Source: Candidatus Wallbacteria bacterium (GTDB taxonomy: Bacteria > Muiribacteriota > UBA6191 > JACPRK01). From it: a stretch of 64,000 nt of DNA. Position 1 is the stretch's first letter, and each line of letters begins with the position of its first letter. Position numbers and translations under genes: made by a program. Below, one piece after another: positions 1 to 9,200 of the stretch. The stretch is from assembly GCA_016190005.1 (NCBI GenBank), contig JACPRK010000099.1:1-64000 (forward strand), written 5' to 3'. The notes beneath the pieces were generated by a model, which saw only the letters and a program-made list of their open reading frames with translations, did no database searches and was not told the origin of the DNA.

Positions 1-236
1 GACTGTCGATGGCCAATCAGGGAAACCAGCAAGGCCCCAGCGCGCCGGAGCTGCCCGTGGGTCCGCGCGCCGTCAAGGTCCTCTCGGTGGCCCTGGGATT
101 CGGAGTAGGTCTTCAGGCTTCAGGCTTCAGGCTTCAGGCTCAAGCGGGCTCCACACGAACGGCGTGCGTGTCCTCGCGGCCCCCGCGCGGTCCCCACGCG
201 GGGTCCGGATGGGGCAACCCGAGGCCTGAAGCCTGA
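1..236 (+). CDS. Possible 3' end of an upstream gene (partial)
   Basis: In the frame starting at base 3 there is no stop from the left edge to the TGA at 234-236. The first 35 or so codons have G/C-rich third positions and read like protein (ending ...VKVLSVALGFG). The rest is translated heptamer array and spacer. If a real gene enters from the left, its natural C-terminus has been replaced by repeat-encoded residues. It could equally be non-coding DNA. The expected neighbour would be the ATPase of the ABC system, but nothing in this tail identifies one. Confidence 0.25.
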   Translation, partial: LSMANQGNQQGPSAPELPVGPRAVKVLSVALGFGVGLQASGFRLQAQAGSTRTACVSSRPPRGPHAGSGWGNPRPEA

Positions 237-269
237 AGCCTGAAGCCTGAAGCCTGAAGCCTGAAGCCT
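111..269. repeat. Inverted pair of heptamer arrays (locus 1)
   Basis: The left arm (111-140) is about four copies of CTTCAGG. The right arm (225-269) is about six copies of the reverse complement, CCTGAAG. An 84-bp GC-rich spacer with no gene lies between them. The right arm ends four bases before the permease ATG at 273, so the usual ribosome-binding region of that gene is array sequence with no clear Shine-Dalgarno. The arms could form a hairpin. The unit read as AGCCTGA matches the AGYSWGW form seen at the other two loci. Confidence 0.9.
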
Positions 270-272
270 CCC

Positions 273-977
273 ATGAACGCCATCACTGCCATCGCCTCGC
301 GCGAAATCCACTCCTTCTTCGTATCGCTCAGGGCCTACGTGATTCTCACGCTCGGGCTCTCGCTCTTCACGCTGTTCTTCGCGCTTCTGCTGCTCGATGG
401 GCGCGAGGCGAGCATGCGCTCGATGTTCAAGATCATGGAGTTCCTCTTCTTGACCATCGTGCCGATCCTGACGATGGGGCTGATCGCCGAGGAGCGGCGC
501 ACGGGAACGGTGGAGCTCTTGCGCACCGCGCCGGTCTCCCGATCGGCCGTGGTTCTCGGTAAGTACGCCGGCGCCCTCGGCATCTACACGCTGATGGTGG
601 CCCTGACGGTCCACTTCTACGGAGTGCTCGAGCACTACGGCGCGCCCGACCGCTGGCCCGCGATACTCGGGTACACGGCACTGCTGCTCGAGGGCGCCTT
701 GATGCTGGCGGTCGGCGTCTTCGCCAGCTGCCTCACCTCCAGCCAGGCGGTCGCTTGCCTCGTGACCTACACGGTCTGCTTCGGGATCTACGCGCTCGGG
801 CTGATTGCCCCCTATCTGCCGGAGTCGTGGGCGCCGGCGGTCGCCTACTGGGGCGCTAGCAGCCACACCGCCTCGATGGCGACCGGGCTGATCCAGACGC
901 AGGACCTCGTCTACTTCGCAACTCTCACGCCGCTCTTCCTGGGCCTCGCGGTCTGGCGCTTCAAGAGCCAGGAGTGA
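273..977 (+). CDS. ABC-2 type transporter permease, GldF-like
   Basis: A 234-residue integral membrane protein with about six hydrophobic segments. The EERRTGTVELLRTAPVSR stretch at about residues 72-89 is the cytoplasmic signature of ABC-2 permeases, where it follows the second membrane segment. It is the membrane subunit of an ABC exporter. The next gene encodes a GldG-like auxiliary protein, the arrangement seen in the gliding/ABC-auxiliary family. The ATPase would be expected upstream, outside the window. The substrate is unknown, and in non-gliding phyla these systems have no settled role. The start ATG follows a heptamer array directly. Confidence 0.85.
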   Translation: MNAITAIASREIHSFFVSLRAYVILTLGLSLFTLFFALLLLDGREASMRSMFKIMEFLFLTIVPILTMGLIAEERRTGTVELLRTAPVSRSAVVLGKYAGALGIYTLMVALTVHFYGVLEHYGAPDRWPAILGYTALLLEGALMLAVGVFASCLTSSQAVACLVTYTVCFGIYALGLIAPYLPESWAPAVAYWGASSHTASMATGLIQTQDLVYFATLTPLFLGLAVWRFKSQE

Positions 978-1006
978 CGCGCCCCCGCCGAAAGGAATCG
1001 CACGCC

Positions 1007-2422
1007 ATGACTCATCAGAGCCCCCTGAGAAACTTCCTGAGGACCCTCGCCCGGGCGACCTGTGTTGCGGGGGCGCTTGCGCTCGTCGCCGGGATCAACT
1101 GGGTCGCCACGCGGGAGAATCGCCGCTTCGATCTCACGGCCCGCAAGGTCCACTCGCTGGGTGAGAAGACCCTCCAGATCCTGAGAGGCTTGAAGTCCCC
1201 GATCTCCATCACCGCGCTCTACCCCGGCGTCGCCCCCGAGGCCGTGGCCGATCTCCTGGGCGAGTTCCGCCGGGCGGCCGGCGGCATCGTCACGACTGAA
1301 ATCGTCGACCCACTCCAGAACCTGGGTTACGCTGCCCAGTTCGGAAACCGGATCGACGCGCAGGAGCGGCGCGTGGTCATCCAGGCCGGCAAGGCTCGCG
1401 AGGAGATCGACTGCACCGAGACCCCGCTGGACGAGGGCCGTCTCGCCAGCGCCATCTACCGCGCCGTAACAGAGTCGAGCACCGTCTACTTCCTTCGCGG
1501 GCACAACGAGTACGAGTTCGAGAGCCCGGAGCCCGACGGGCTGTCGCGGCTGGCCACCTCGCTCCGGGATCTGCAGTTCAAGGTCGAGGGGCTGGGGCTG
1601 GCGGGGGCGGGCGCCAAGGTTCCCGACGACTGCCGGGTGCTGGTGATCGCCGGCGCCCGCACGACGCCCAGTGACGAGGAGAAGAAGGAGATTTCGCGAT
1701 ACCTGGACGATGGCGGCCACGCGCTCTTCCTGGTGGAGTCCGCGATCCGCACTCCGTCCGGCACGCTCACGGAGCAGGAACAGCGCGCCAACCCCACGTG
1801 GAACGACGTGCTCTCCCGCTGGGGCGTCACGATGGGCGACAACGTGGCCGTCGACATCTCCAACCACATGGGGCAAGACATCGGCTGCCCGGCCACCAGC
1901 AAGTATCCCGACCACGACAAGATCGTGAAGGGCCTGGGCATAACCTTCTACGTGCGTCCCCGCAGCATCTCCTTCGTGAAGCCTTCGGATCGCCAGGTGC
2001 TCTTTGCGCCGCTGGTGCAGACAGTGAGCGGCGAGACGAGCTGGGCCGAGACCGACCGGACCCTTTATGTCCATTTCGACGAAGGCCAGGACCTCCGCGG
2101 CCCGGTCACCATCGGCTCCGTGCTCCTCCAGGACCCGAAGACCTGGAAGGACGGGAAGTCGACGAAGCTGGTCGTCCTCGGCGACGCCGACTTCGTCACC
2201 AACCAGTACACCAATCGCTACAGCAACCTGGACCTGGTCGTGAACAGCATTGCCTGGCTCGCCCAGCGCGAGATGCTGGCCCCCGCCGAGAAGACCGGCA
2301 CCCCGGAGCAGCGCCTCGAGATGACCGCCGGCGACATCAAGCTCGCCGTCGGCGGAATCGCCGTGTTCCCCGTGCTGGTGATGCTGTTCGGACTGAACGT
2401 CTGGCTGCGGAGGAAGAAGTAG
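1007..2422 (+). CDS. GldG-like ABC transporter auxiliary protein
   Basis: A 471-residue protein with one N-terminal membrane segment (about residues 15-32), a long periplasmic region and one C-terminal segment (about 445-465) followed by LRRKK. This is the layout of the GldG/ABC_transp_aux family. Typical features include the early RFDLTARKVHSLGEKTLQIL region and a central VLVIAGARTTPSDEEK segment. ATG 1007 is preferred because AAGGAA lies nine bases upstream; an in-frame GTG at 974 overlaps the permease end and is an alternative. The TAG stop coincides with the first bases of a heptamer array. Probable partner of the permease; cargo unknown. Confidence 0.85.
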   Translation: MTHQSPLRNFLRTLARATCVAGALALVAGINWVATRENRRFDLTARKVHSLGEKTLQILRGLKSPISITALYPGVAPEAVADLLGEFRRAAGGIVTTEIVDPLQNLGYAAQFGNRIDAQERRVVIQAGKAREEIDCTETPLDEGRLASAIYRAVTESSTVYFLRGHNEYEFESPEPDGLSRLATSLRDLQFKVEGLGLAGAGAKVPDDCRVLVIAGARTTPSDEEKKEISRYLDDGGHALFLVESAIRTPSGTLTEQEQRANPTWNDVLSRWGVTMGDNVAVDISNHMGQDIGCPATSKYPDHDKIVKGLGITFYVRPRSISFVKPSDRQVLFAPLVQTVSGETSWAETDRTLYVHFDEGQDLRGPVTIGSVLLQDPKTWKDGKSTKLVVLGDADFVTNQYTNRYSNLDLVVNSIAWLAQREMLAPAEKTGTPEQRLEMTAGDIKLAVGGIAVFPVLVMLFGLNVWLRRKK

Positions 2423-3005
2423 CCAGAAGCCAGAAGCCAGTAGTCAGTAGCCAGTAGTCAGAAGCCAGTTGCCAGTAGCCAGTAGGACTCGCGCGGGCGC
2501 GCCTTCTCAAGACCTGCGCGACGTCAGCGCGGAGGAATGGTCGAGAGCATCCGGGCCAGGTAGGCCTCGAGCATCCGGCTGATCTCCTCGAGCTCGGACG
2601 AGAGCCCATTCGTATCGCCGTAGCCAAGATCGCGCGTGAGGATTGCGTAGTAGCGGCACTCCTCGAGCGAGGCCTGGGCGATGTTGTAGTAGCGAGCCTT
2701 CTCGGGCTTCGTTCGCTTCTTGAATCCTTCGGCGATCGAGGATGGAACGGACACTGCTGCTCTCCGCCACTGGGACGTGAGCCCGAAGAGCTCGTGGCGC
2801 GGAAAGAGCGCCGTGTGCTTGTACACGGCCAGTACCCACGAATGGGCCCGTTGCCAGACCGCCAGGTCTTCGAACCGCTTCGATCGATTCATCTTGCCCT
2901 CCAACTAAGGGACGGATCGAACCGCTTCTCAGGCGCTCCCTCCCCTACTGACTACTGACTACTGACTACTGACTACTGGCTACTGACTACTGGCTACTGA
3001 CTACT
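2421..3005. mobile_element. Four-helix-bundle gene bracketed by inverted heptamer arrays (locus 2)
   Basis: The left array (2421-2486) is about nine units of AGCCAGT, AGTCAGT or AGCCAGA. The right array (2945-3005) is about nine units of the reverse complement (ACTGACT, ACTGGCT). Between them lies one minus-strand gene for a four-helix-bundle protein. Both flanking convergent genes stop at the array edges: gldG-like TAG at 2420-2422 and DUF4331 TAG at 3007-3009. The layout recalls 23S rRNA intervening-sequence elements, which carry related proteins between inverted repeats. Mobility is inferred. Confidence 0.6.
2524..2892 (-). CDS. Four-helix bundle protein (23S rRNA IVP/S23 family)
   Basis: A 122-residue protein with the family hallmarks: FEDLAVWQRAHSW at the N-terminus, SIAEGFKKRT in the middle, then ASLEECRYYAILTRDLGY. 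These proteins form pentameric helical bundles, are related to diversity-generating-retroelement Avd proteins and are encoded by many 23S rRNA intervening sequences. Their biochemical role is unclear. ATG 2892 is chosen because GGAGGG lies five bases upstream; a TTG at 2904 could add four residues. The gene stands alone between inverted heptamer arrays and is not in an rRNA gene. No reverse transcriptase or variable repeat is nearby. Confidence 0.9.
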   Translation of the reverse strand: MNRSKRFEDLAVWQRAHSWVLAVYKHTALFPRHELFGLTSQWRRAAVSVPSSIAEGFKKRTKPEKARYYNIAQASLEECRYYAILTRDLGYGDTNGLSSELEEISRMLEAYLARMLSTIPPR

Positions 3006-3006
3006 C

Positions 3007-4407
3007 CTACCGGAATCCCGGCACCGGATCGAGCAAGTACGGAAACACGCTCTGGAAGGCTCCGCTGGAGGCGTCGTTCCTGTCCACGCCGTCGGTCAGC
3101 GACTTGCCGTTCGGGGTGTCGGTGAAGCCCGTGACGAGGACTCCACCGACGGCTCGCAGCGAGATATCGACCACGTCGTCCACGGGGCGCCGGCCGTTCG
3201 GATAACCCTGCAAGTCGCCGGCGATGACGCCGAGAGGGTTAGGGCTGGGCGTGATCGGCGTGGCCATGTTGAGCCGGATCATCTCGGCCGGCCGGACGTT
3301 TGCCGGCTGGTTGAGGCCGGGGACGCCCGTCAAGAAGACCTGCACCAGGTCATTGCGCGGGGTGGCCGGAACCCTGAGCCCGTAGACCAAGGTGTAGAGC
3401 CGCGCTAGCTCGGGATCGGTCACATAGGAGAGGAACTGTGCGTCGTCGCGCGGGTTGGAGCCGTTGAACTTGTCCTTGTCCTTGAGCGGGATGACCACCT
3501 CATTCACCAGCGGCATCGCTAGCCTCGAGACCTGGACGAACGCGCCGCGCTCCGTCGAGAACCTGGGCGGCCGGTCGCGCAGAATGCGGACGGCCGGGCG
3601 GCTCGCCGTCGACCAGACACCCGCGATGCCGGTGTTGTTGGCCGTCGCGGAGAGCGTGCTGATCGGGACCTCCAGAATGATGGAGTGCACGTTGGCGCCC
3701 GCCAGTCCGTCCACTCCGGAGGAGCCCGGACTGTTCACCGGCCGTAGACCGAGCAGGTCGAAGATGCTGCCCAGGTCCGCGAAGAAGGGTTCCTCGCGCT
3801 GGCCGCAGAAGACCTTCGCGTTCCCGTGGGCGGGCAGCGTGTTGAGCGCGGCGCTGGCCAGGGTCGCGTAGTTCGGCGTGGAACGCGGTCCGATGTTCAC
3901 CGGCGGGCACGCCAGGTTGGTGCCCAGCACCTGCGCTGACTGTCCTTCCCTGAGCAGCGTGAGCGTGTAGGTCTGCTTCACGTTCCAGTCGGCGTCCGTC
4001 AGGTTGTCGATGACACCCGTGTTGTAGAGAAAGGTGCTGCCGTTGCCGACCGTCGTCGTGAACCGGAACTGGTAGGTCAGGTCCGGCAGCGCGTCGCCGT
4101 CGTTGTCGACTTTCAGCTCGTAGAGCACGTTGTCGTCGAACTTCCAGAAGTTCGGCCCGCTCTGGGGAAACTGGAGCGGGATGAAGTTGGCGATGATGCA
4201 GACTCTGTCGCCGGCGACACGGAAGAAGTAGACGTCCGTGTTGTCCGCCAGTGGGTCCTGGCTGATCAGGGGCGCCTCCCGGTGGCTGGAAGCCAGCGCC
4301 GGCGCGGAAAGGCCCAGCCCCAGCGCCAGCAGCGCTACCCCCAGTGCCCAGCCGCCACCCGTACGACGCCACGTCTGCCAAATCGATTTCATCCTGCTCT
4401 TTTTCAC
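3007..4407 (-). CDS. DUF4331 family secreted protein
   Basis: About 466 residues with a signal peptide whose mature end begins near SSHREAPLISQDP, followed by ADNTDVYFFR. These two motifs are diagnostic for DUF4331. The body is beta-rich, and the C-terminus carries DDVVDISLRAVGG and ends in LDPVPGFR. The function is unknown; family members are secreted and often accompany TPR proteins, as here, where a TPR gene diverges upstream. The start is uncertain: GTG 4407 has AAGGAG six bases before it; GTG 4425 and ATG 4392 are alternatives, and all keep the signal peptide. Confidence 0.9.
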   Translation of the reverse strand: MKKSRMKSIWQTWRRTGGGWALGVALLALGLGLSAPALASSHREAPLISQDPLADNTDVYFFRVAGDRVCIIANFIPLQFPQSGPNFWKFDDNVLYELKVDNDGDALPDLTYQFRFTTTVGNGSTFLYNTGVIDNLTDADWNVKQTYTLTLLREGQSAQVLGTNLACPPVNIGPRSTPNYATLASAALNTLPAHGNAKVFCGQREEPFFADLGSIFDLLGLRPVNSPGSSGVDGLAGANVHSIILEVPISTLSATANNTGIAGVWSTASRPAVRILRDRPPRFSTERGAFVQVSRLAMPLVNEVVIPLKDKDKFNGSNPRDDAQFLSYVTDPELARLYTLVYGLRVPATPRNDLVQVFLTGVPGLNQPANVRPAEMIRLNMATPITPSPNPLGVIAGDLQGYPNGRRPVDDVVDISLRAVGGVLVTGFTDTPNGKSLTDGVDRNDASSGAFQSVFPYLLDPVPGFR

Positions 4408-4522
4408 GTGCGACTCCTTGCTCACGTAGCTTTGCGGGTCTTCCCTTTCTAGCAGGAATCCTGCCTGCTCGCCTGAGATCAGGCCGCCCGATGATACACT
4501 ATCTGTCCGAATCGAAGACGAT

Positions 4523-5950
4523 ATGTCCGATCACCGGCAATTCCCAAGCGAGTTGTACTCAATGGCCAGTCAGGAGCTTTGCCCCCGAACCCCGACCAAG
4601 GGGCCAGCGGCCCTCCTTCGGCGAGCTCAGGACAAGCACTGGACCCCAGTTGTGCTGTGGCCCTCGGAGAAGTCGGGCGCCCGTGGTATTGCTCGTGCCC
4701 TTCGAATCCTTCTGCTCTTTTTCGCTGTTCTCGTCTTGTCCGCATCATCCGCTGCAACGCCTCGCGCGGTCGGCGTCCTCGATTCCATCCGCGCCGAGAT
4801 CGGCCGTCTGTCGCGGGCCCTGGAACGGCGCCCCGCGGACCTGCGGGCCCTGACCCTGTTGGCCGAGGCCTATCTCCGGGAGGCCCAGGTCACGGGCGAC
4901 TCCTCCGGCCATGCCCGCGCGGACGCAGCCATCCAGCGAGCGCTCGCCGTCGATCCTCAGGATTACGCGGCGCTTGCCGCCAAGGGTTGGGTCGAGTACG
5001 CCCAGCACCGCTTCGCCGAAGCCGCCGCCTCCGCGCGCAGGGCGATAGCCCTGGCGCCCGAAGCTGGCCGAAACTATGCGCTGCTCTCCGACGCGCTCCT
5101 GGAGCTGGGCCGGTACGACGAGGCCGTTCGAGCGCTCCAAGGGTTGCTCGACCGCCAGCCCGGGCCGGCCGGCTACAGCCGGGCCGCTCACATCAGGTTC
5201 CTCCACGGCGACCTCGACGGCGCGCTGGAGATGGTGGAGCTGGGGCTCGAGTCGGCGCTCAGCGGCGGCGCGCGCGACCTGGCGGCCTGGCTCTACACGC
5301 AGGCCGGCGAGCTCCACGCAGCCCGGGGAAACGTCGCCCGGTCGCGACGATCGCTAGAGCTTGCGCGAGTCCAGGTGCCCGGCTACTTCCGCGCAGCCGG
5401 CCCCCTTGCGCGATTGCTCGCCAACCAGGGCCAGCTGGACACAGCTCGCAGCGTGCTCACTGCGACGCTCGAGCGGATCGAGGACGCCGGCCTCCTTGCC
5501 ACACTCGAGGATCTCGAGACACTCCAGGGTAACGAGGCGGGGGCCCGAGCGGCGCGCCAGCGGCTCGAGTCGTTGGCAAAGCTCGACATCGCCCAGCACG
5601 GCCGCATCGACCGCGCTCTGGCCCTGGCCGACCTGGAGCAGGCCCGCAACCTGGAGCGCGCCACGGCCGCCGCCGAGGCCGAGTACCGCGAGCGGCCCGA
5701 CATCTACAGCGCCGACGCGCTGGGCTGGGCCAGATTCCGGGCCGGCCGGCTGGACGAGGCGCTGGTGCTCTCGAAAGAGGCGCTGCGGCTCGGAACGAAG
5801 GATGCGGCCCTCTTGTTCCGCCGCGGGACGATTCTGAAGGCCGCCGGCCGTGCTGCAGACGGTGAAATCGCCCTGCGAGAAGCTCGCACTCTGGGACTGG
5901 CGCTACCGCCGTCGATCTGGCGAGTACTGGCTCCGGGGAGCAAACCGTGA
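4523..5950 (+). CDS. Tetratricopeptide repeat protein, exported or membrane-anchored
   Basis: Up to 475 residues. A hydrophobic signal or anchor (about residues 58-76) is followed by at least nine TPR-like helical pairs, for example ALAAKGWVEYAQHRFAEAA and AEAYLREA. It is a protein-interaction scaffold, probably periplasmic. It is divergent from the DUF4331 gene, and the two may be functionally linked. The N-terminal 50 codons are suspect: they contain a dispersed repeat (4615-4637) and do not resemble a leader, so translation may begin later, for example at GTG 4652, although no good Shine-Dalgarno supports that choice. ATG 4562 is another option. Confidence 0.75.
   Translation: MSDHRQFPSELYSMASQELCPRTPTKGPAALLRRAQDKHWTPVVLWPSEKSGARGIARALRILLLFFAVLVLSASSAATPRAVGVLDSIRAEIGRLSRALERRPADLRALTLLAEAYLREAQVTGDSSGHARADAAIQRALAVDPQDYAALAAKGWVEYAQHRFAEAAASARRAIALAPEAGRNYALLSDALLELGRYDEAVRALQGLLDRQPGPAGYSRAAHIRFLHGDLDGALEMVELGLESALSGGARDLAAWLYTQAGELHAARGNVARSRRSLELARVQVPGYFRAAGPLARLLANQGQLDTARSVLTATLERIEDAGLLATLEDLETLQGNEAGARAARQRLESLAKLDIAQHGRIDRALALADLEQARNLERATAAAEAEYRERPDIYSADALGWARFRAGRLDEALVLSKEALRLGTKDAALLFRRGTILKAAGRAADGEIALREARTLGLALPPSIWRVLAPGSKP
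4615..4637. repeat. Dispersed CTTCG...GCTCAGGACAAGC repeat
   Basis: The 23-bp sequence begins CCTTCGGCGAGC and continues TCAGGACAAGC. It matches the widespread intergenic form CTTCGACAAGCTCAGG found scattered in many bacterial genomes. A related stretch containing ACAAGCTCAG occurs at about 34771-34793. It falls inside the apparent N-terminal coding part of the TPR gene, which argues that the true start lies downstream. Confidence 0.45.
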
Positions 5951-6247
5951 CTCTTCACCCGATGGGCGGGTTCGGATCTGAAGGAAGCGGTGCACCGAAT
6001 GGTGCAATTGCGCAACGCAAGCTGGCTTGGTGTGCGCACCGGACAGGAAGATCCGTGTGGATCGGCATGACAGCGCGAGCGCCGTCAGGTCAACATCTCG
6101 GCGCCTTCGCGGAATCCTGGAGGGTTGCGTGATCATGGCCGCCCTCTTGCTTTCGAGGGTCGGGTTGCGGGTGTTCTGTGGCCGAGTTAAGAAACATCCG
6201 GAAAGACAGAGAAGGTTGGCGACCGGGCGGAACGGAGGCAGGGAACC
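5951..6247. other. Intergenic leader before the giant gene; no gene seen
   Basis: This 297-bp gap separates the TPR gene from the giant gene. It contains a small hairpin (TGCACC, loop GAAT, GGTGCA) near 5991-6006 followed by AACGCAAGC. This superficially recalls a cyclic-di-GMP-I riboswitch, but the other conserved blocks are missing. A GTG-initiated or ATG-initiated peptide frame crosses the region but has no coding character. It probably holds the promoter and 5' leader of the giant gene. Confidence 0.4.
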
Positions 6248-9200
6248 GTGAGCGAGAAGACCGAGATTGTGGCCGTGCGCGGGAGGTTGTTCGCGTCTCA
6301 CCCGGTCCAGCGGTACGGCGCCCGCTCGCTGCTGACGCTGGTCGGCTTGACGCTGCTCACCTGCGCGAGCGCCTCGGCGCAAACGACCTACAACAAGTCC
6401 GTTGGCGTCCTGGTCACCGGGACTGGGCAGTCTCTGTTACGCCAGTCCATGAACGTCGTCGCGTTCAACAAGACGAAGGGGGTCAAGGCCGGAGAAGCCT
6501 CTCCGGTCAAGCTGAACGACACCGCTACCGTATCCGTTCCTCTCAACGGAGTCTCCGATGGAAACGTCATCGAGTTCTACATCACCAGCATTCTCAGGTC
6601 CGACGCGAGTGTCTCCGACGCCTACTTCAAGACCGAAGTTCCGGTCTCGGTCGTGGACATCACGACGGCCATCCCGAATGTGACCCTGACGGACCCATCG
6701 GGAGAGCTCAGCACTCTTGCCGGAAGTGTGTACAACGTGAGTGGTTCCATTGTGCCCGGTGTTCGGGTCATGGCCACAGTCATCCGCGACCAGAGCGATG
6801 TTCCGCTGAGCTTGACGGGCGCACTCTCCTACGAGCAGGCCTTTCCGGACACTGCCGTTACGCAGACCCTGGCTGAGAGGTTTCCGGGAGCTTTTTCGAT
6901 TGGACTCGTGGGTCCGGTAGCCGCCGGAGACTCGGTGAGACTGAGCGAAGTCTATGACCAGAGCAGCGGCACGCCGACACCACTCGGGGAAATGTGCAGT
7001 GAGGGAACCAATGCTGACGACCCGGCCGAGAACTGCAAGGCCGTGCCGATCCTCGTTCCCATCGATCCCACAACGTTGGCCTGGCAGGGAAGCACGAGCG
7101 GGGATACGACACGGTCTCGATTGATCGAGGCCGCCGACCTGAATACGGGCGGGTCCATCCGGATGGATTTCCTCGACCCGAACACGTTCGTCATCTTCAC
7201 GTACAGCCAGACGTCGAACCCATTTACCCAGACGACTCTGAATGAGCGGATTGTGGGCAAGGGCTCCCTGAACATCACGGCCACGGTCTACAACGAGTTC
7301 CTGGCCCTGGGACCCAACTTCGTCAACAATGCTTCGAATCGATTTCTCCTGGAGCCGCTCGCCGTGACCCCGGTGCTGAACATCGATCGTATGCTGGGCA
7401 CGGGAGACCAGGCCTGTTGTTTGCCAATGTCGCAAGTCATCGGCAAGCCGTACATGTACACGGCGACTTACGATGTCGAGGAGTCGGATCGAGCGGGGAT
7501 CCGAGACGGTCTCACCGTCGTGACCCTCAAGAACGCCGTCGACTTTGGCGGCAACAGCTTGACAAGCCAGACCAGCATGAAGAACTCGACCTTCGTGGCG
7601 GTCACGGTCCCTCCGCGCGTCTCGTCGATCACCTACAGCAAGGGCAACTCGGAGAACCCGCCGCACTTGCCCTCTGGCGCGTTCACCATTTCGGTCACCT
7701 TCGACGAGCGAATCACGCAGACTATCGCTCCCGTGATCACCATCCGGGACTCGAGCGGCACCATCACGGCAACAGCCAACCCAGGGAGCAATCTCCAGTA
7801 CAACCGGGACGACATCGCCAACAACACCAGTCTCTTCACCTACCCGCTGCAGACCGCCCTGGCGGCTGGCACGTATAGCATCAACATCACCAAGGCGAGG
7901 AACCTGCTCGGCGCCGAAATCGACCCTGCGGACATTACGCCGACCAACCCCAACTTCGTCGTCGACACGACGACGGCCAACGCGGCATTCACCTACTCTC
8001 GCGCCCAGCCATTCACGAAGGGGCCCGTTACCATAACCGCCACCTTCGATCAGAAGGTCACGAATCCCACGATCCAGATCGATCGGGGAGGGACCGGTAA
8101 CGACATCCCCACGACTCTGATGACCAGCACCTGCGGAAACAGCAACATCCCGTGCCTGGTCTGGAGCTACAACTACGATATCGCCCCCGCGAACGGCTCG
8201 ACGGTCACAGATGTCACGGCGACCATTACGATTACCAACGCTACTAACGAGATTGGGAACGCGAGCGCGCCGATCACGACCACGTTCACGCTGGACACGA
8301 GACCCACCTACACCCTGACCTACAGCAAGGCCAGTCTCCAGTACAAGGCAGAGACCTTCCGTATCACGGCCGTCTTCAGCGACGACGTCAAACCGGGTCC
8401 CGCCCGCATCACCATCACGGGCGGCAATGTAGGCGGATTACCCGTCACCAACAGCACCGAGATCACCCAGAGCAACCCCACAGACTTCAAGACCTGGGTA
8501 TTCAGTCGCACGATTGCGGCTGGTGACGCTCCGACCAACCCCGAAAGTAGAGACATCACGCTGGGCGTGCCTTCGTCGGCTGACGTGGCCTTGCAGGCCA
8601 GCAACACCCGGTTCACCGTCGACACGAAGGCGCCAGCGCTCACCACGGTCACCTTCAACAAGCCGTCCCAGGTTTACAAGGGAGGAGACACTCTGGTAGT
8701 GACCGGCGTCTTCAGCGAGGACATCACCCCGGTCGCACCGGCGATCACCATCACGGGTGGAAACGTGGGGGCCGCGACGGTGACCGGTGAGCCCATGGCT
8801 CCGGGTGCGAGTCCGGTGACATGGACCTACTCGGCAGTTGTTTCAGCGTCCGACGCCAGTGGCACTCGAGACATCACGATCAGCGGTCTCGACGCGGCAG
8901 GCAATCCCAGTGGCGTCCCTCCCACGCCGAGCCGCATCACCATCGACAACGCCTCGCCAACCATCCTCGACTTCAAATTCAACAAGCCCTCCCAGATCTA
9001 CAAGGCCGAGAGCTTTGACGTGACCTTCACATTCGATGAGCCGCTGGGGACAACGCCGACAATCACCATCAGCGGTGGCAATCTCGACGGACTTCCTGTC
9101 ACGAATGCCTCCATGCTGGGAGGCGGCAGAGACTGGTACCTGGTTCGCACCATCCGCAGCACCGACGGCAACGGTCTTAGGTCCATCCTCGTGACTGCCG

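Noticed and set aside
111-3005. Heptamer arrays as CRISPR
   Set aside because: Units are 7 bp and directly tandem with no unique spacers, and no cas genes are present.
5968-6060. Possible cyclic-di-GMP-I riboswitch or tRNA-like element before the giant gene
   Set aside because: A GNRA-like hairpin followed by AACGCAAGC and a GGTTCGGATC string are present, but the conserved CAAACC and CACAGGG blocks and any cloverleaf are absent. Too weak to call.
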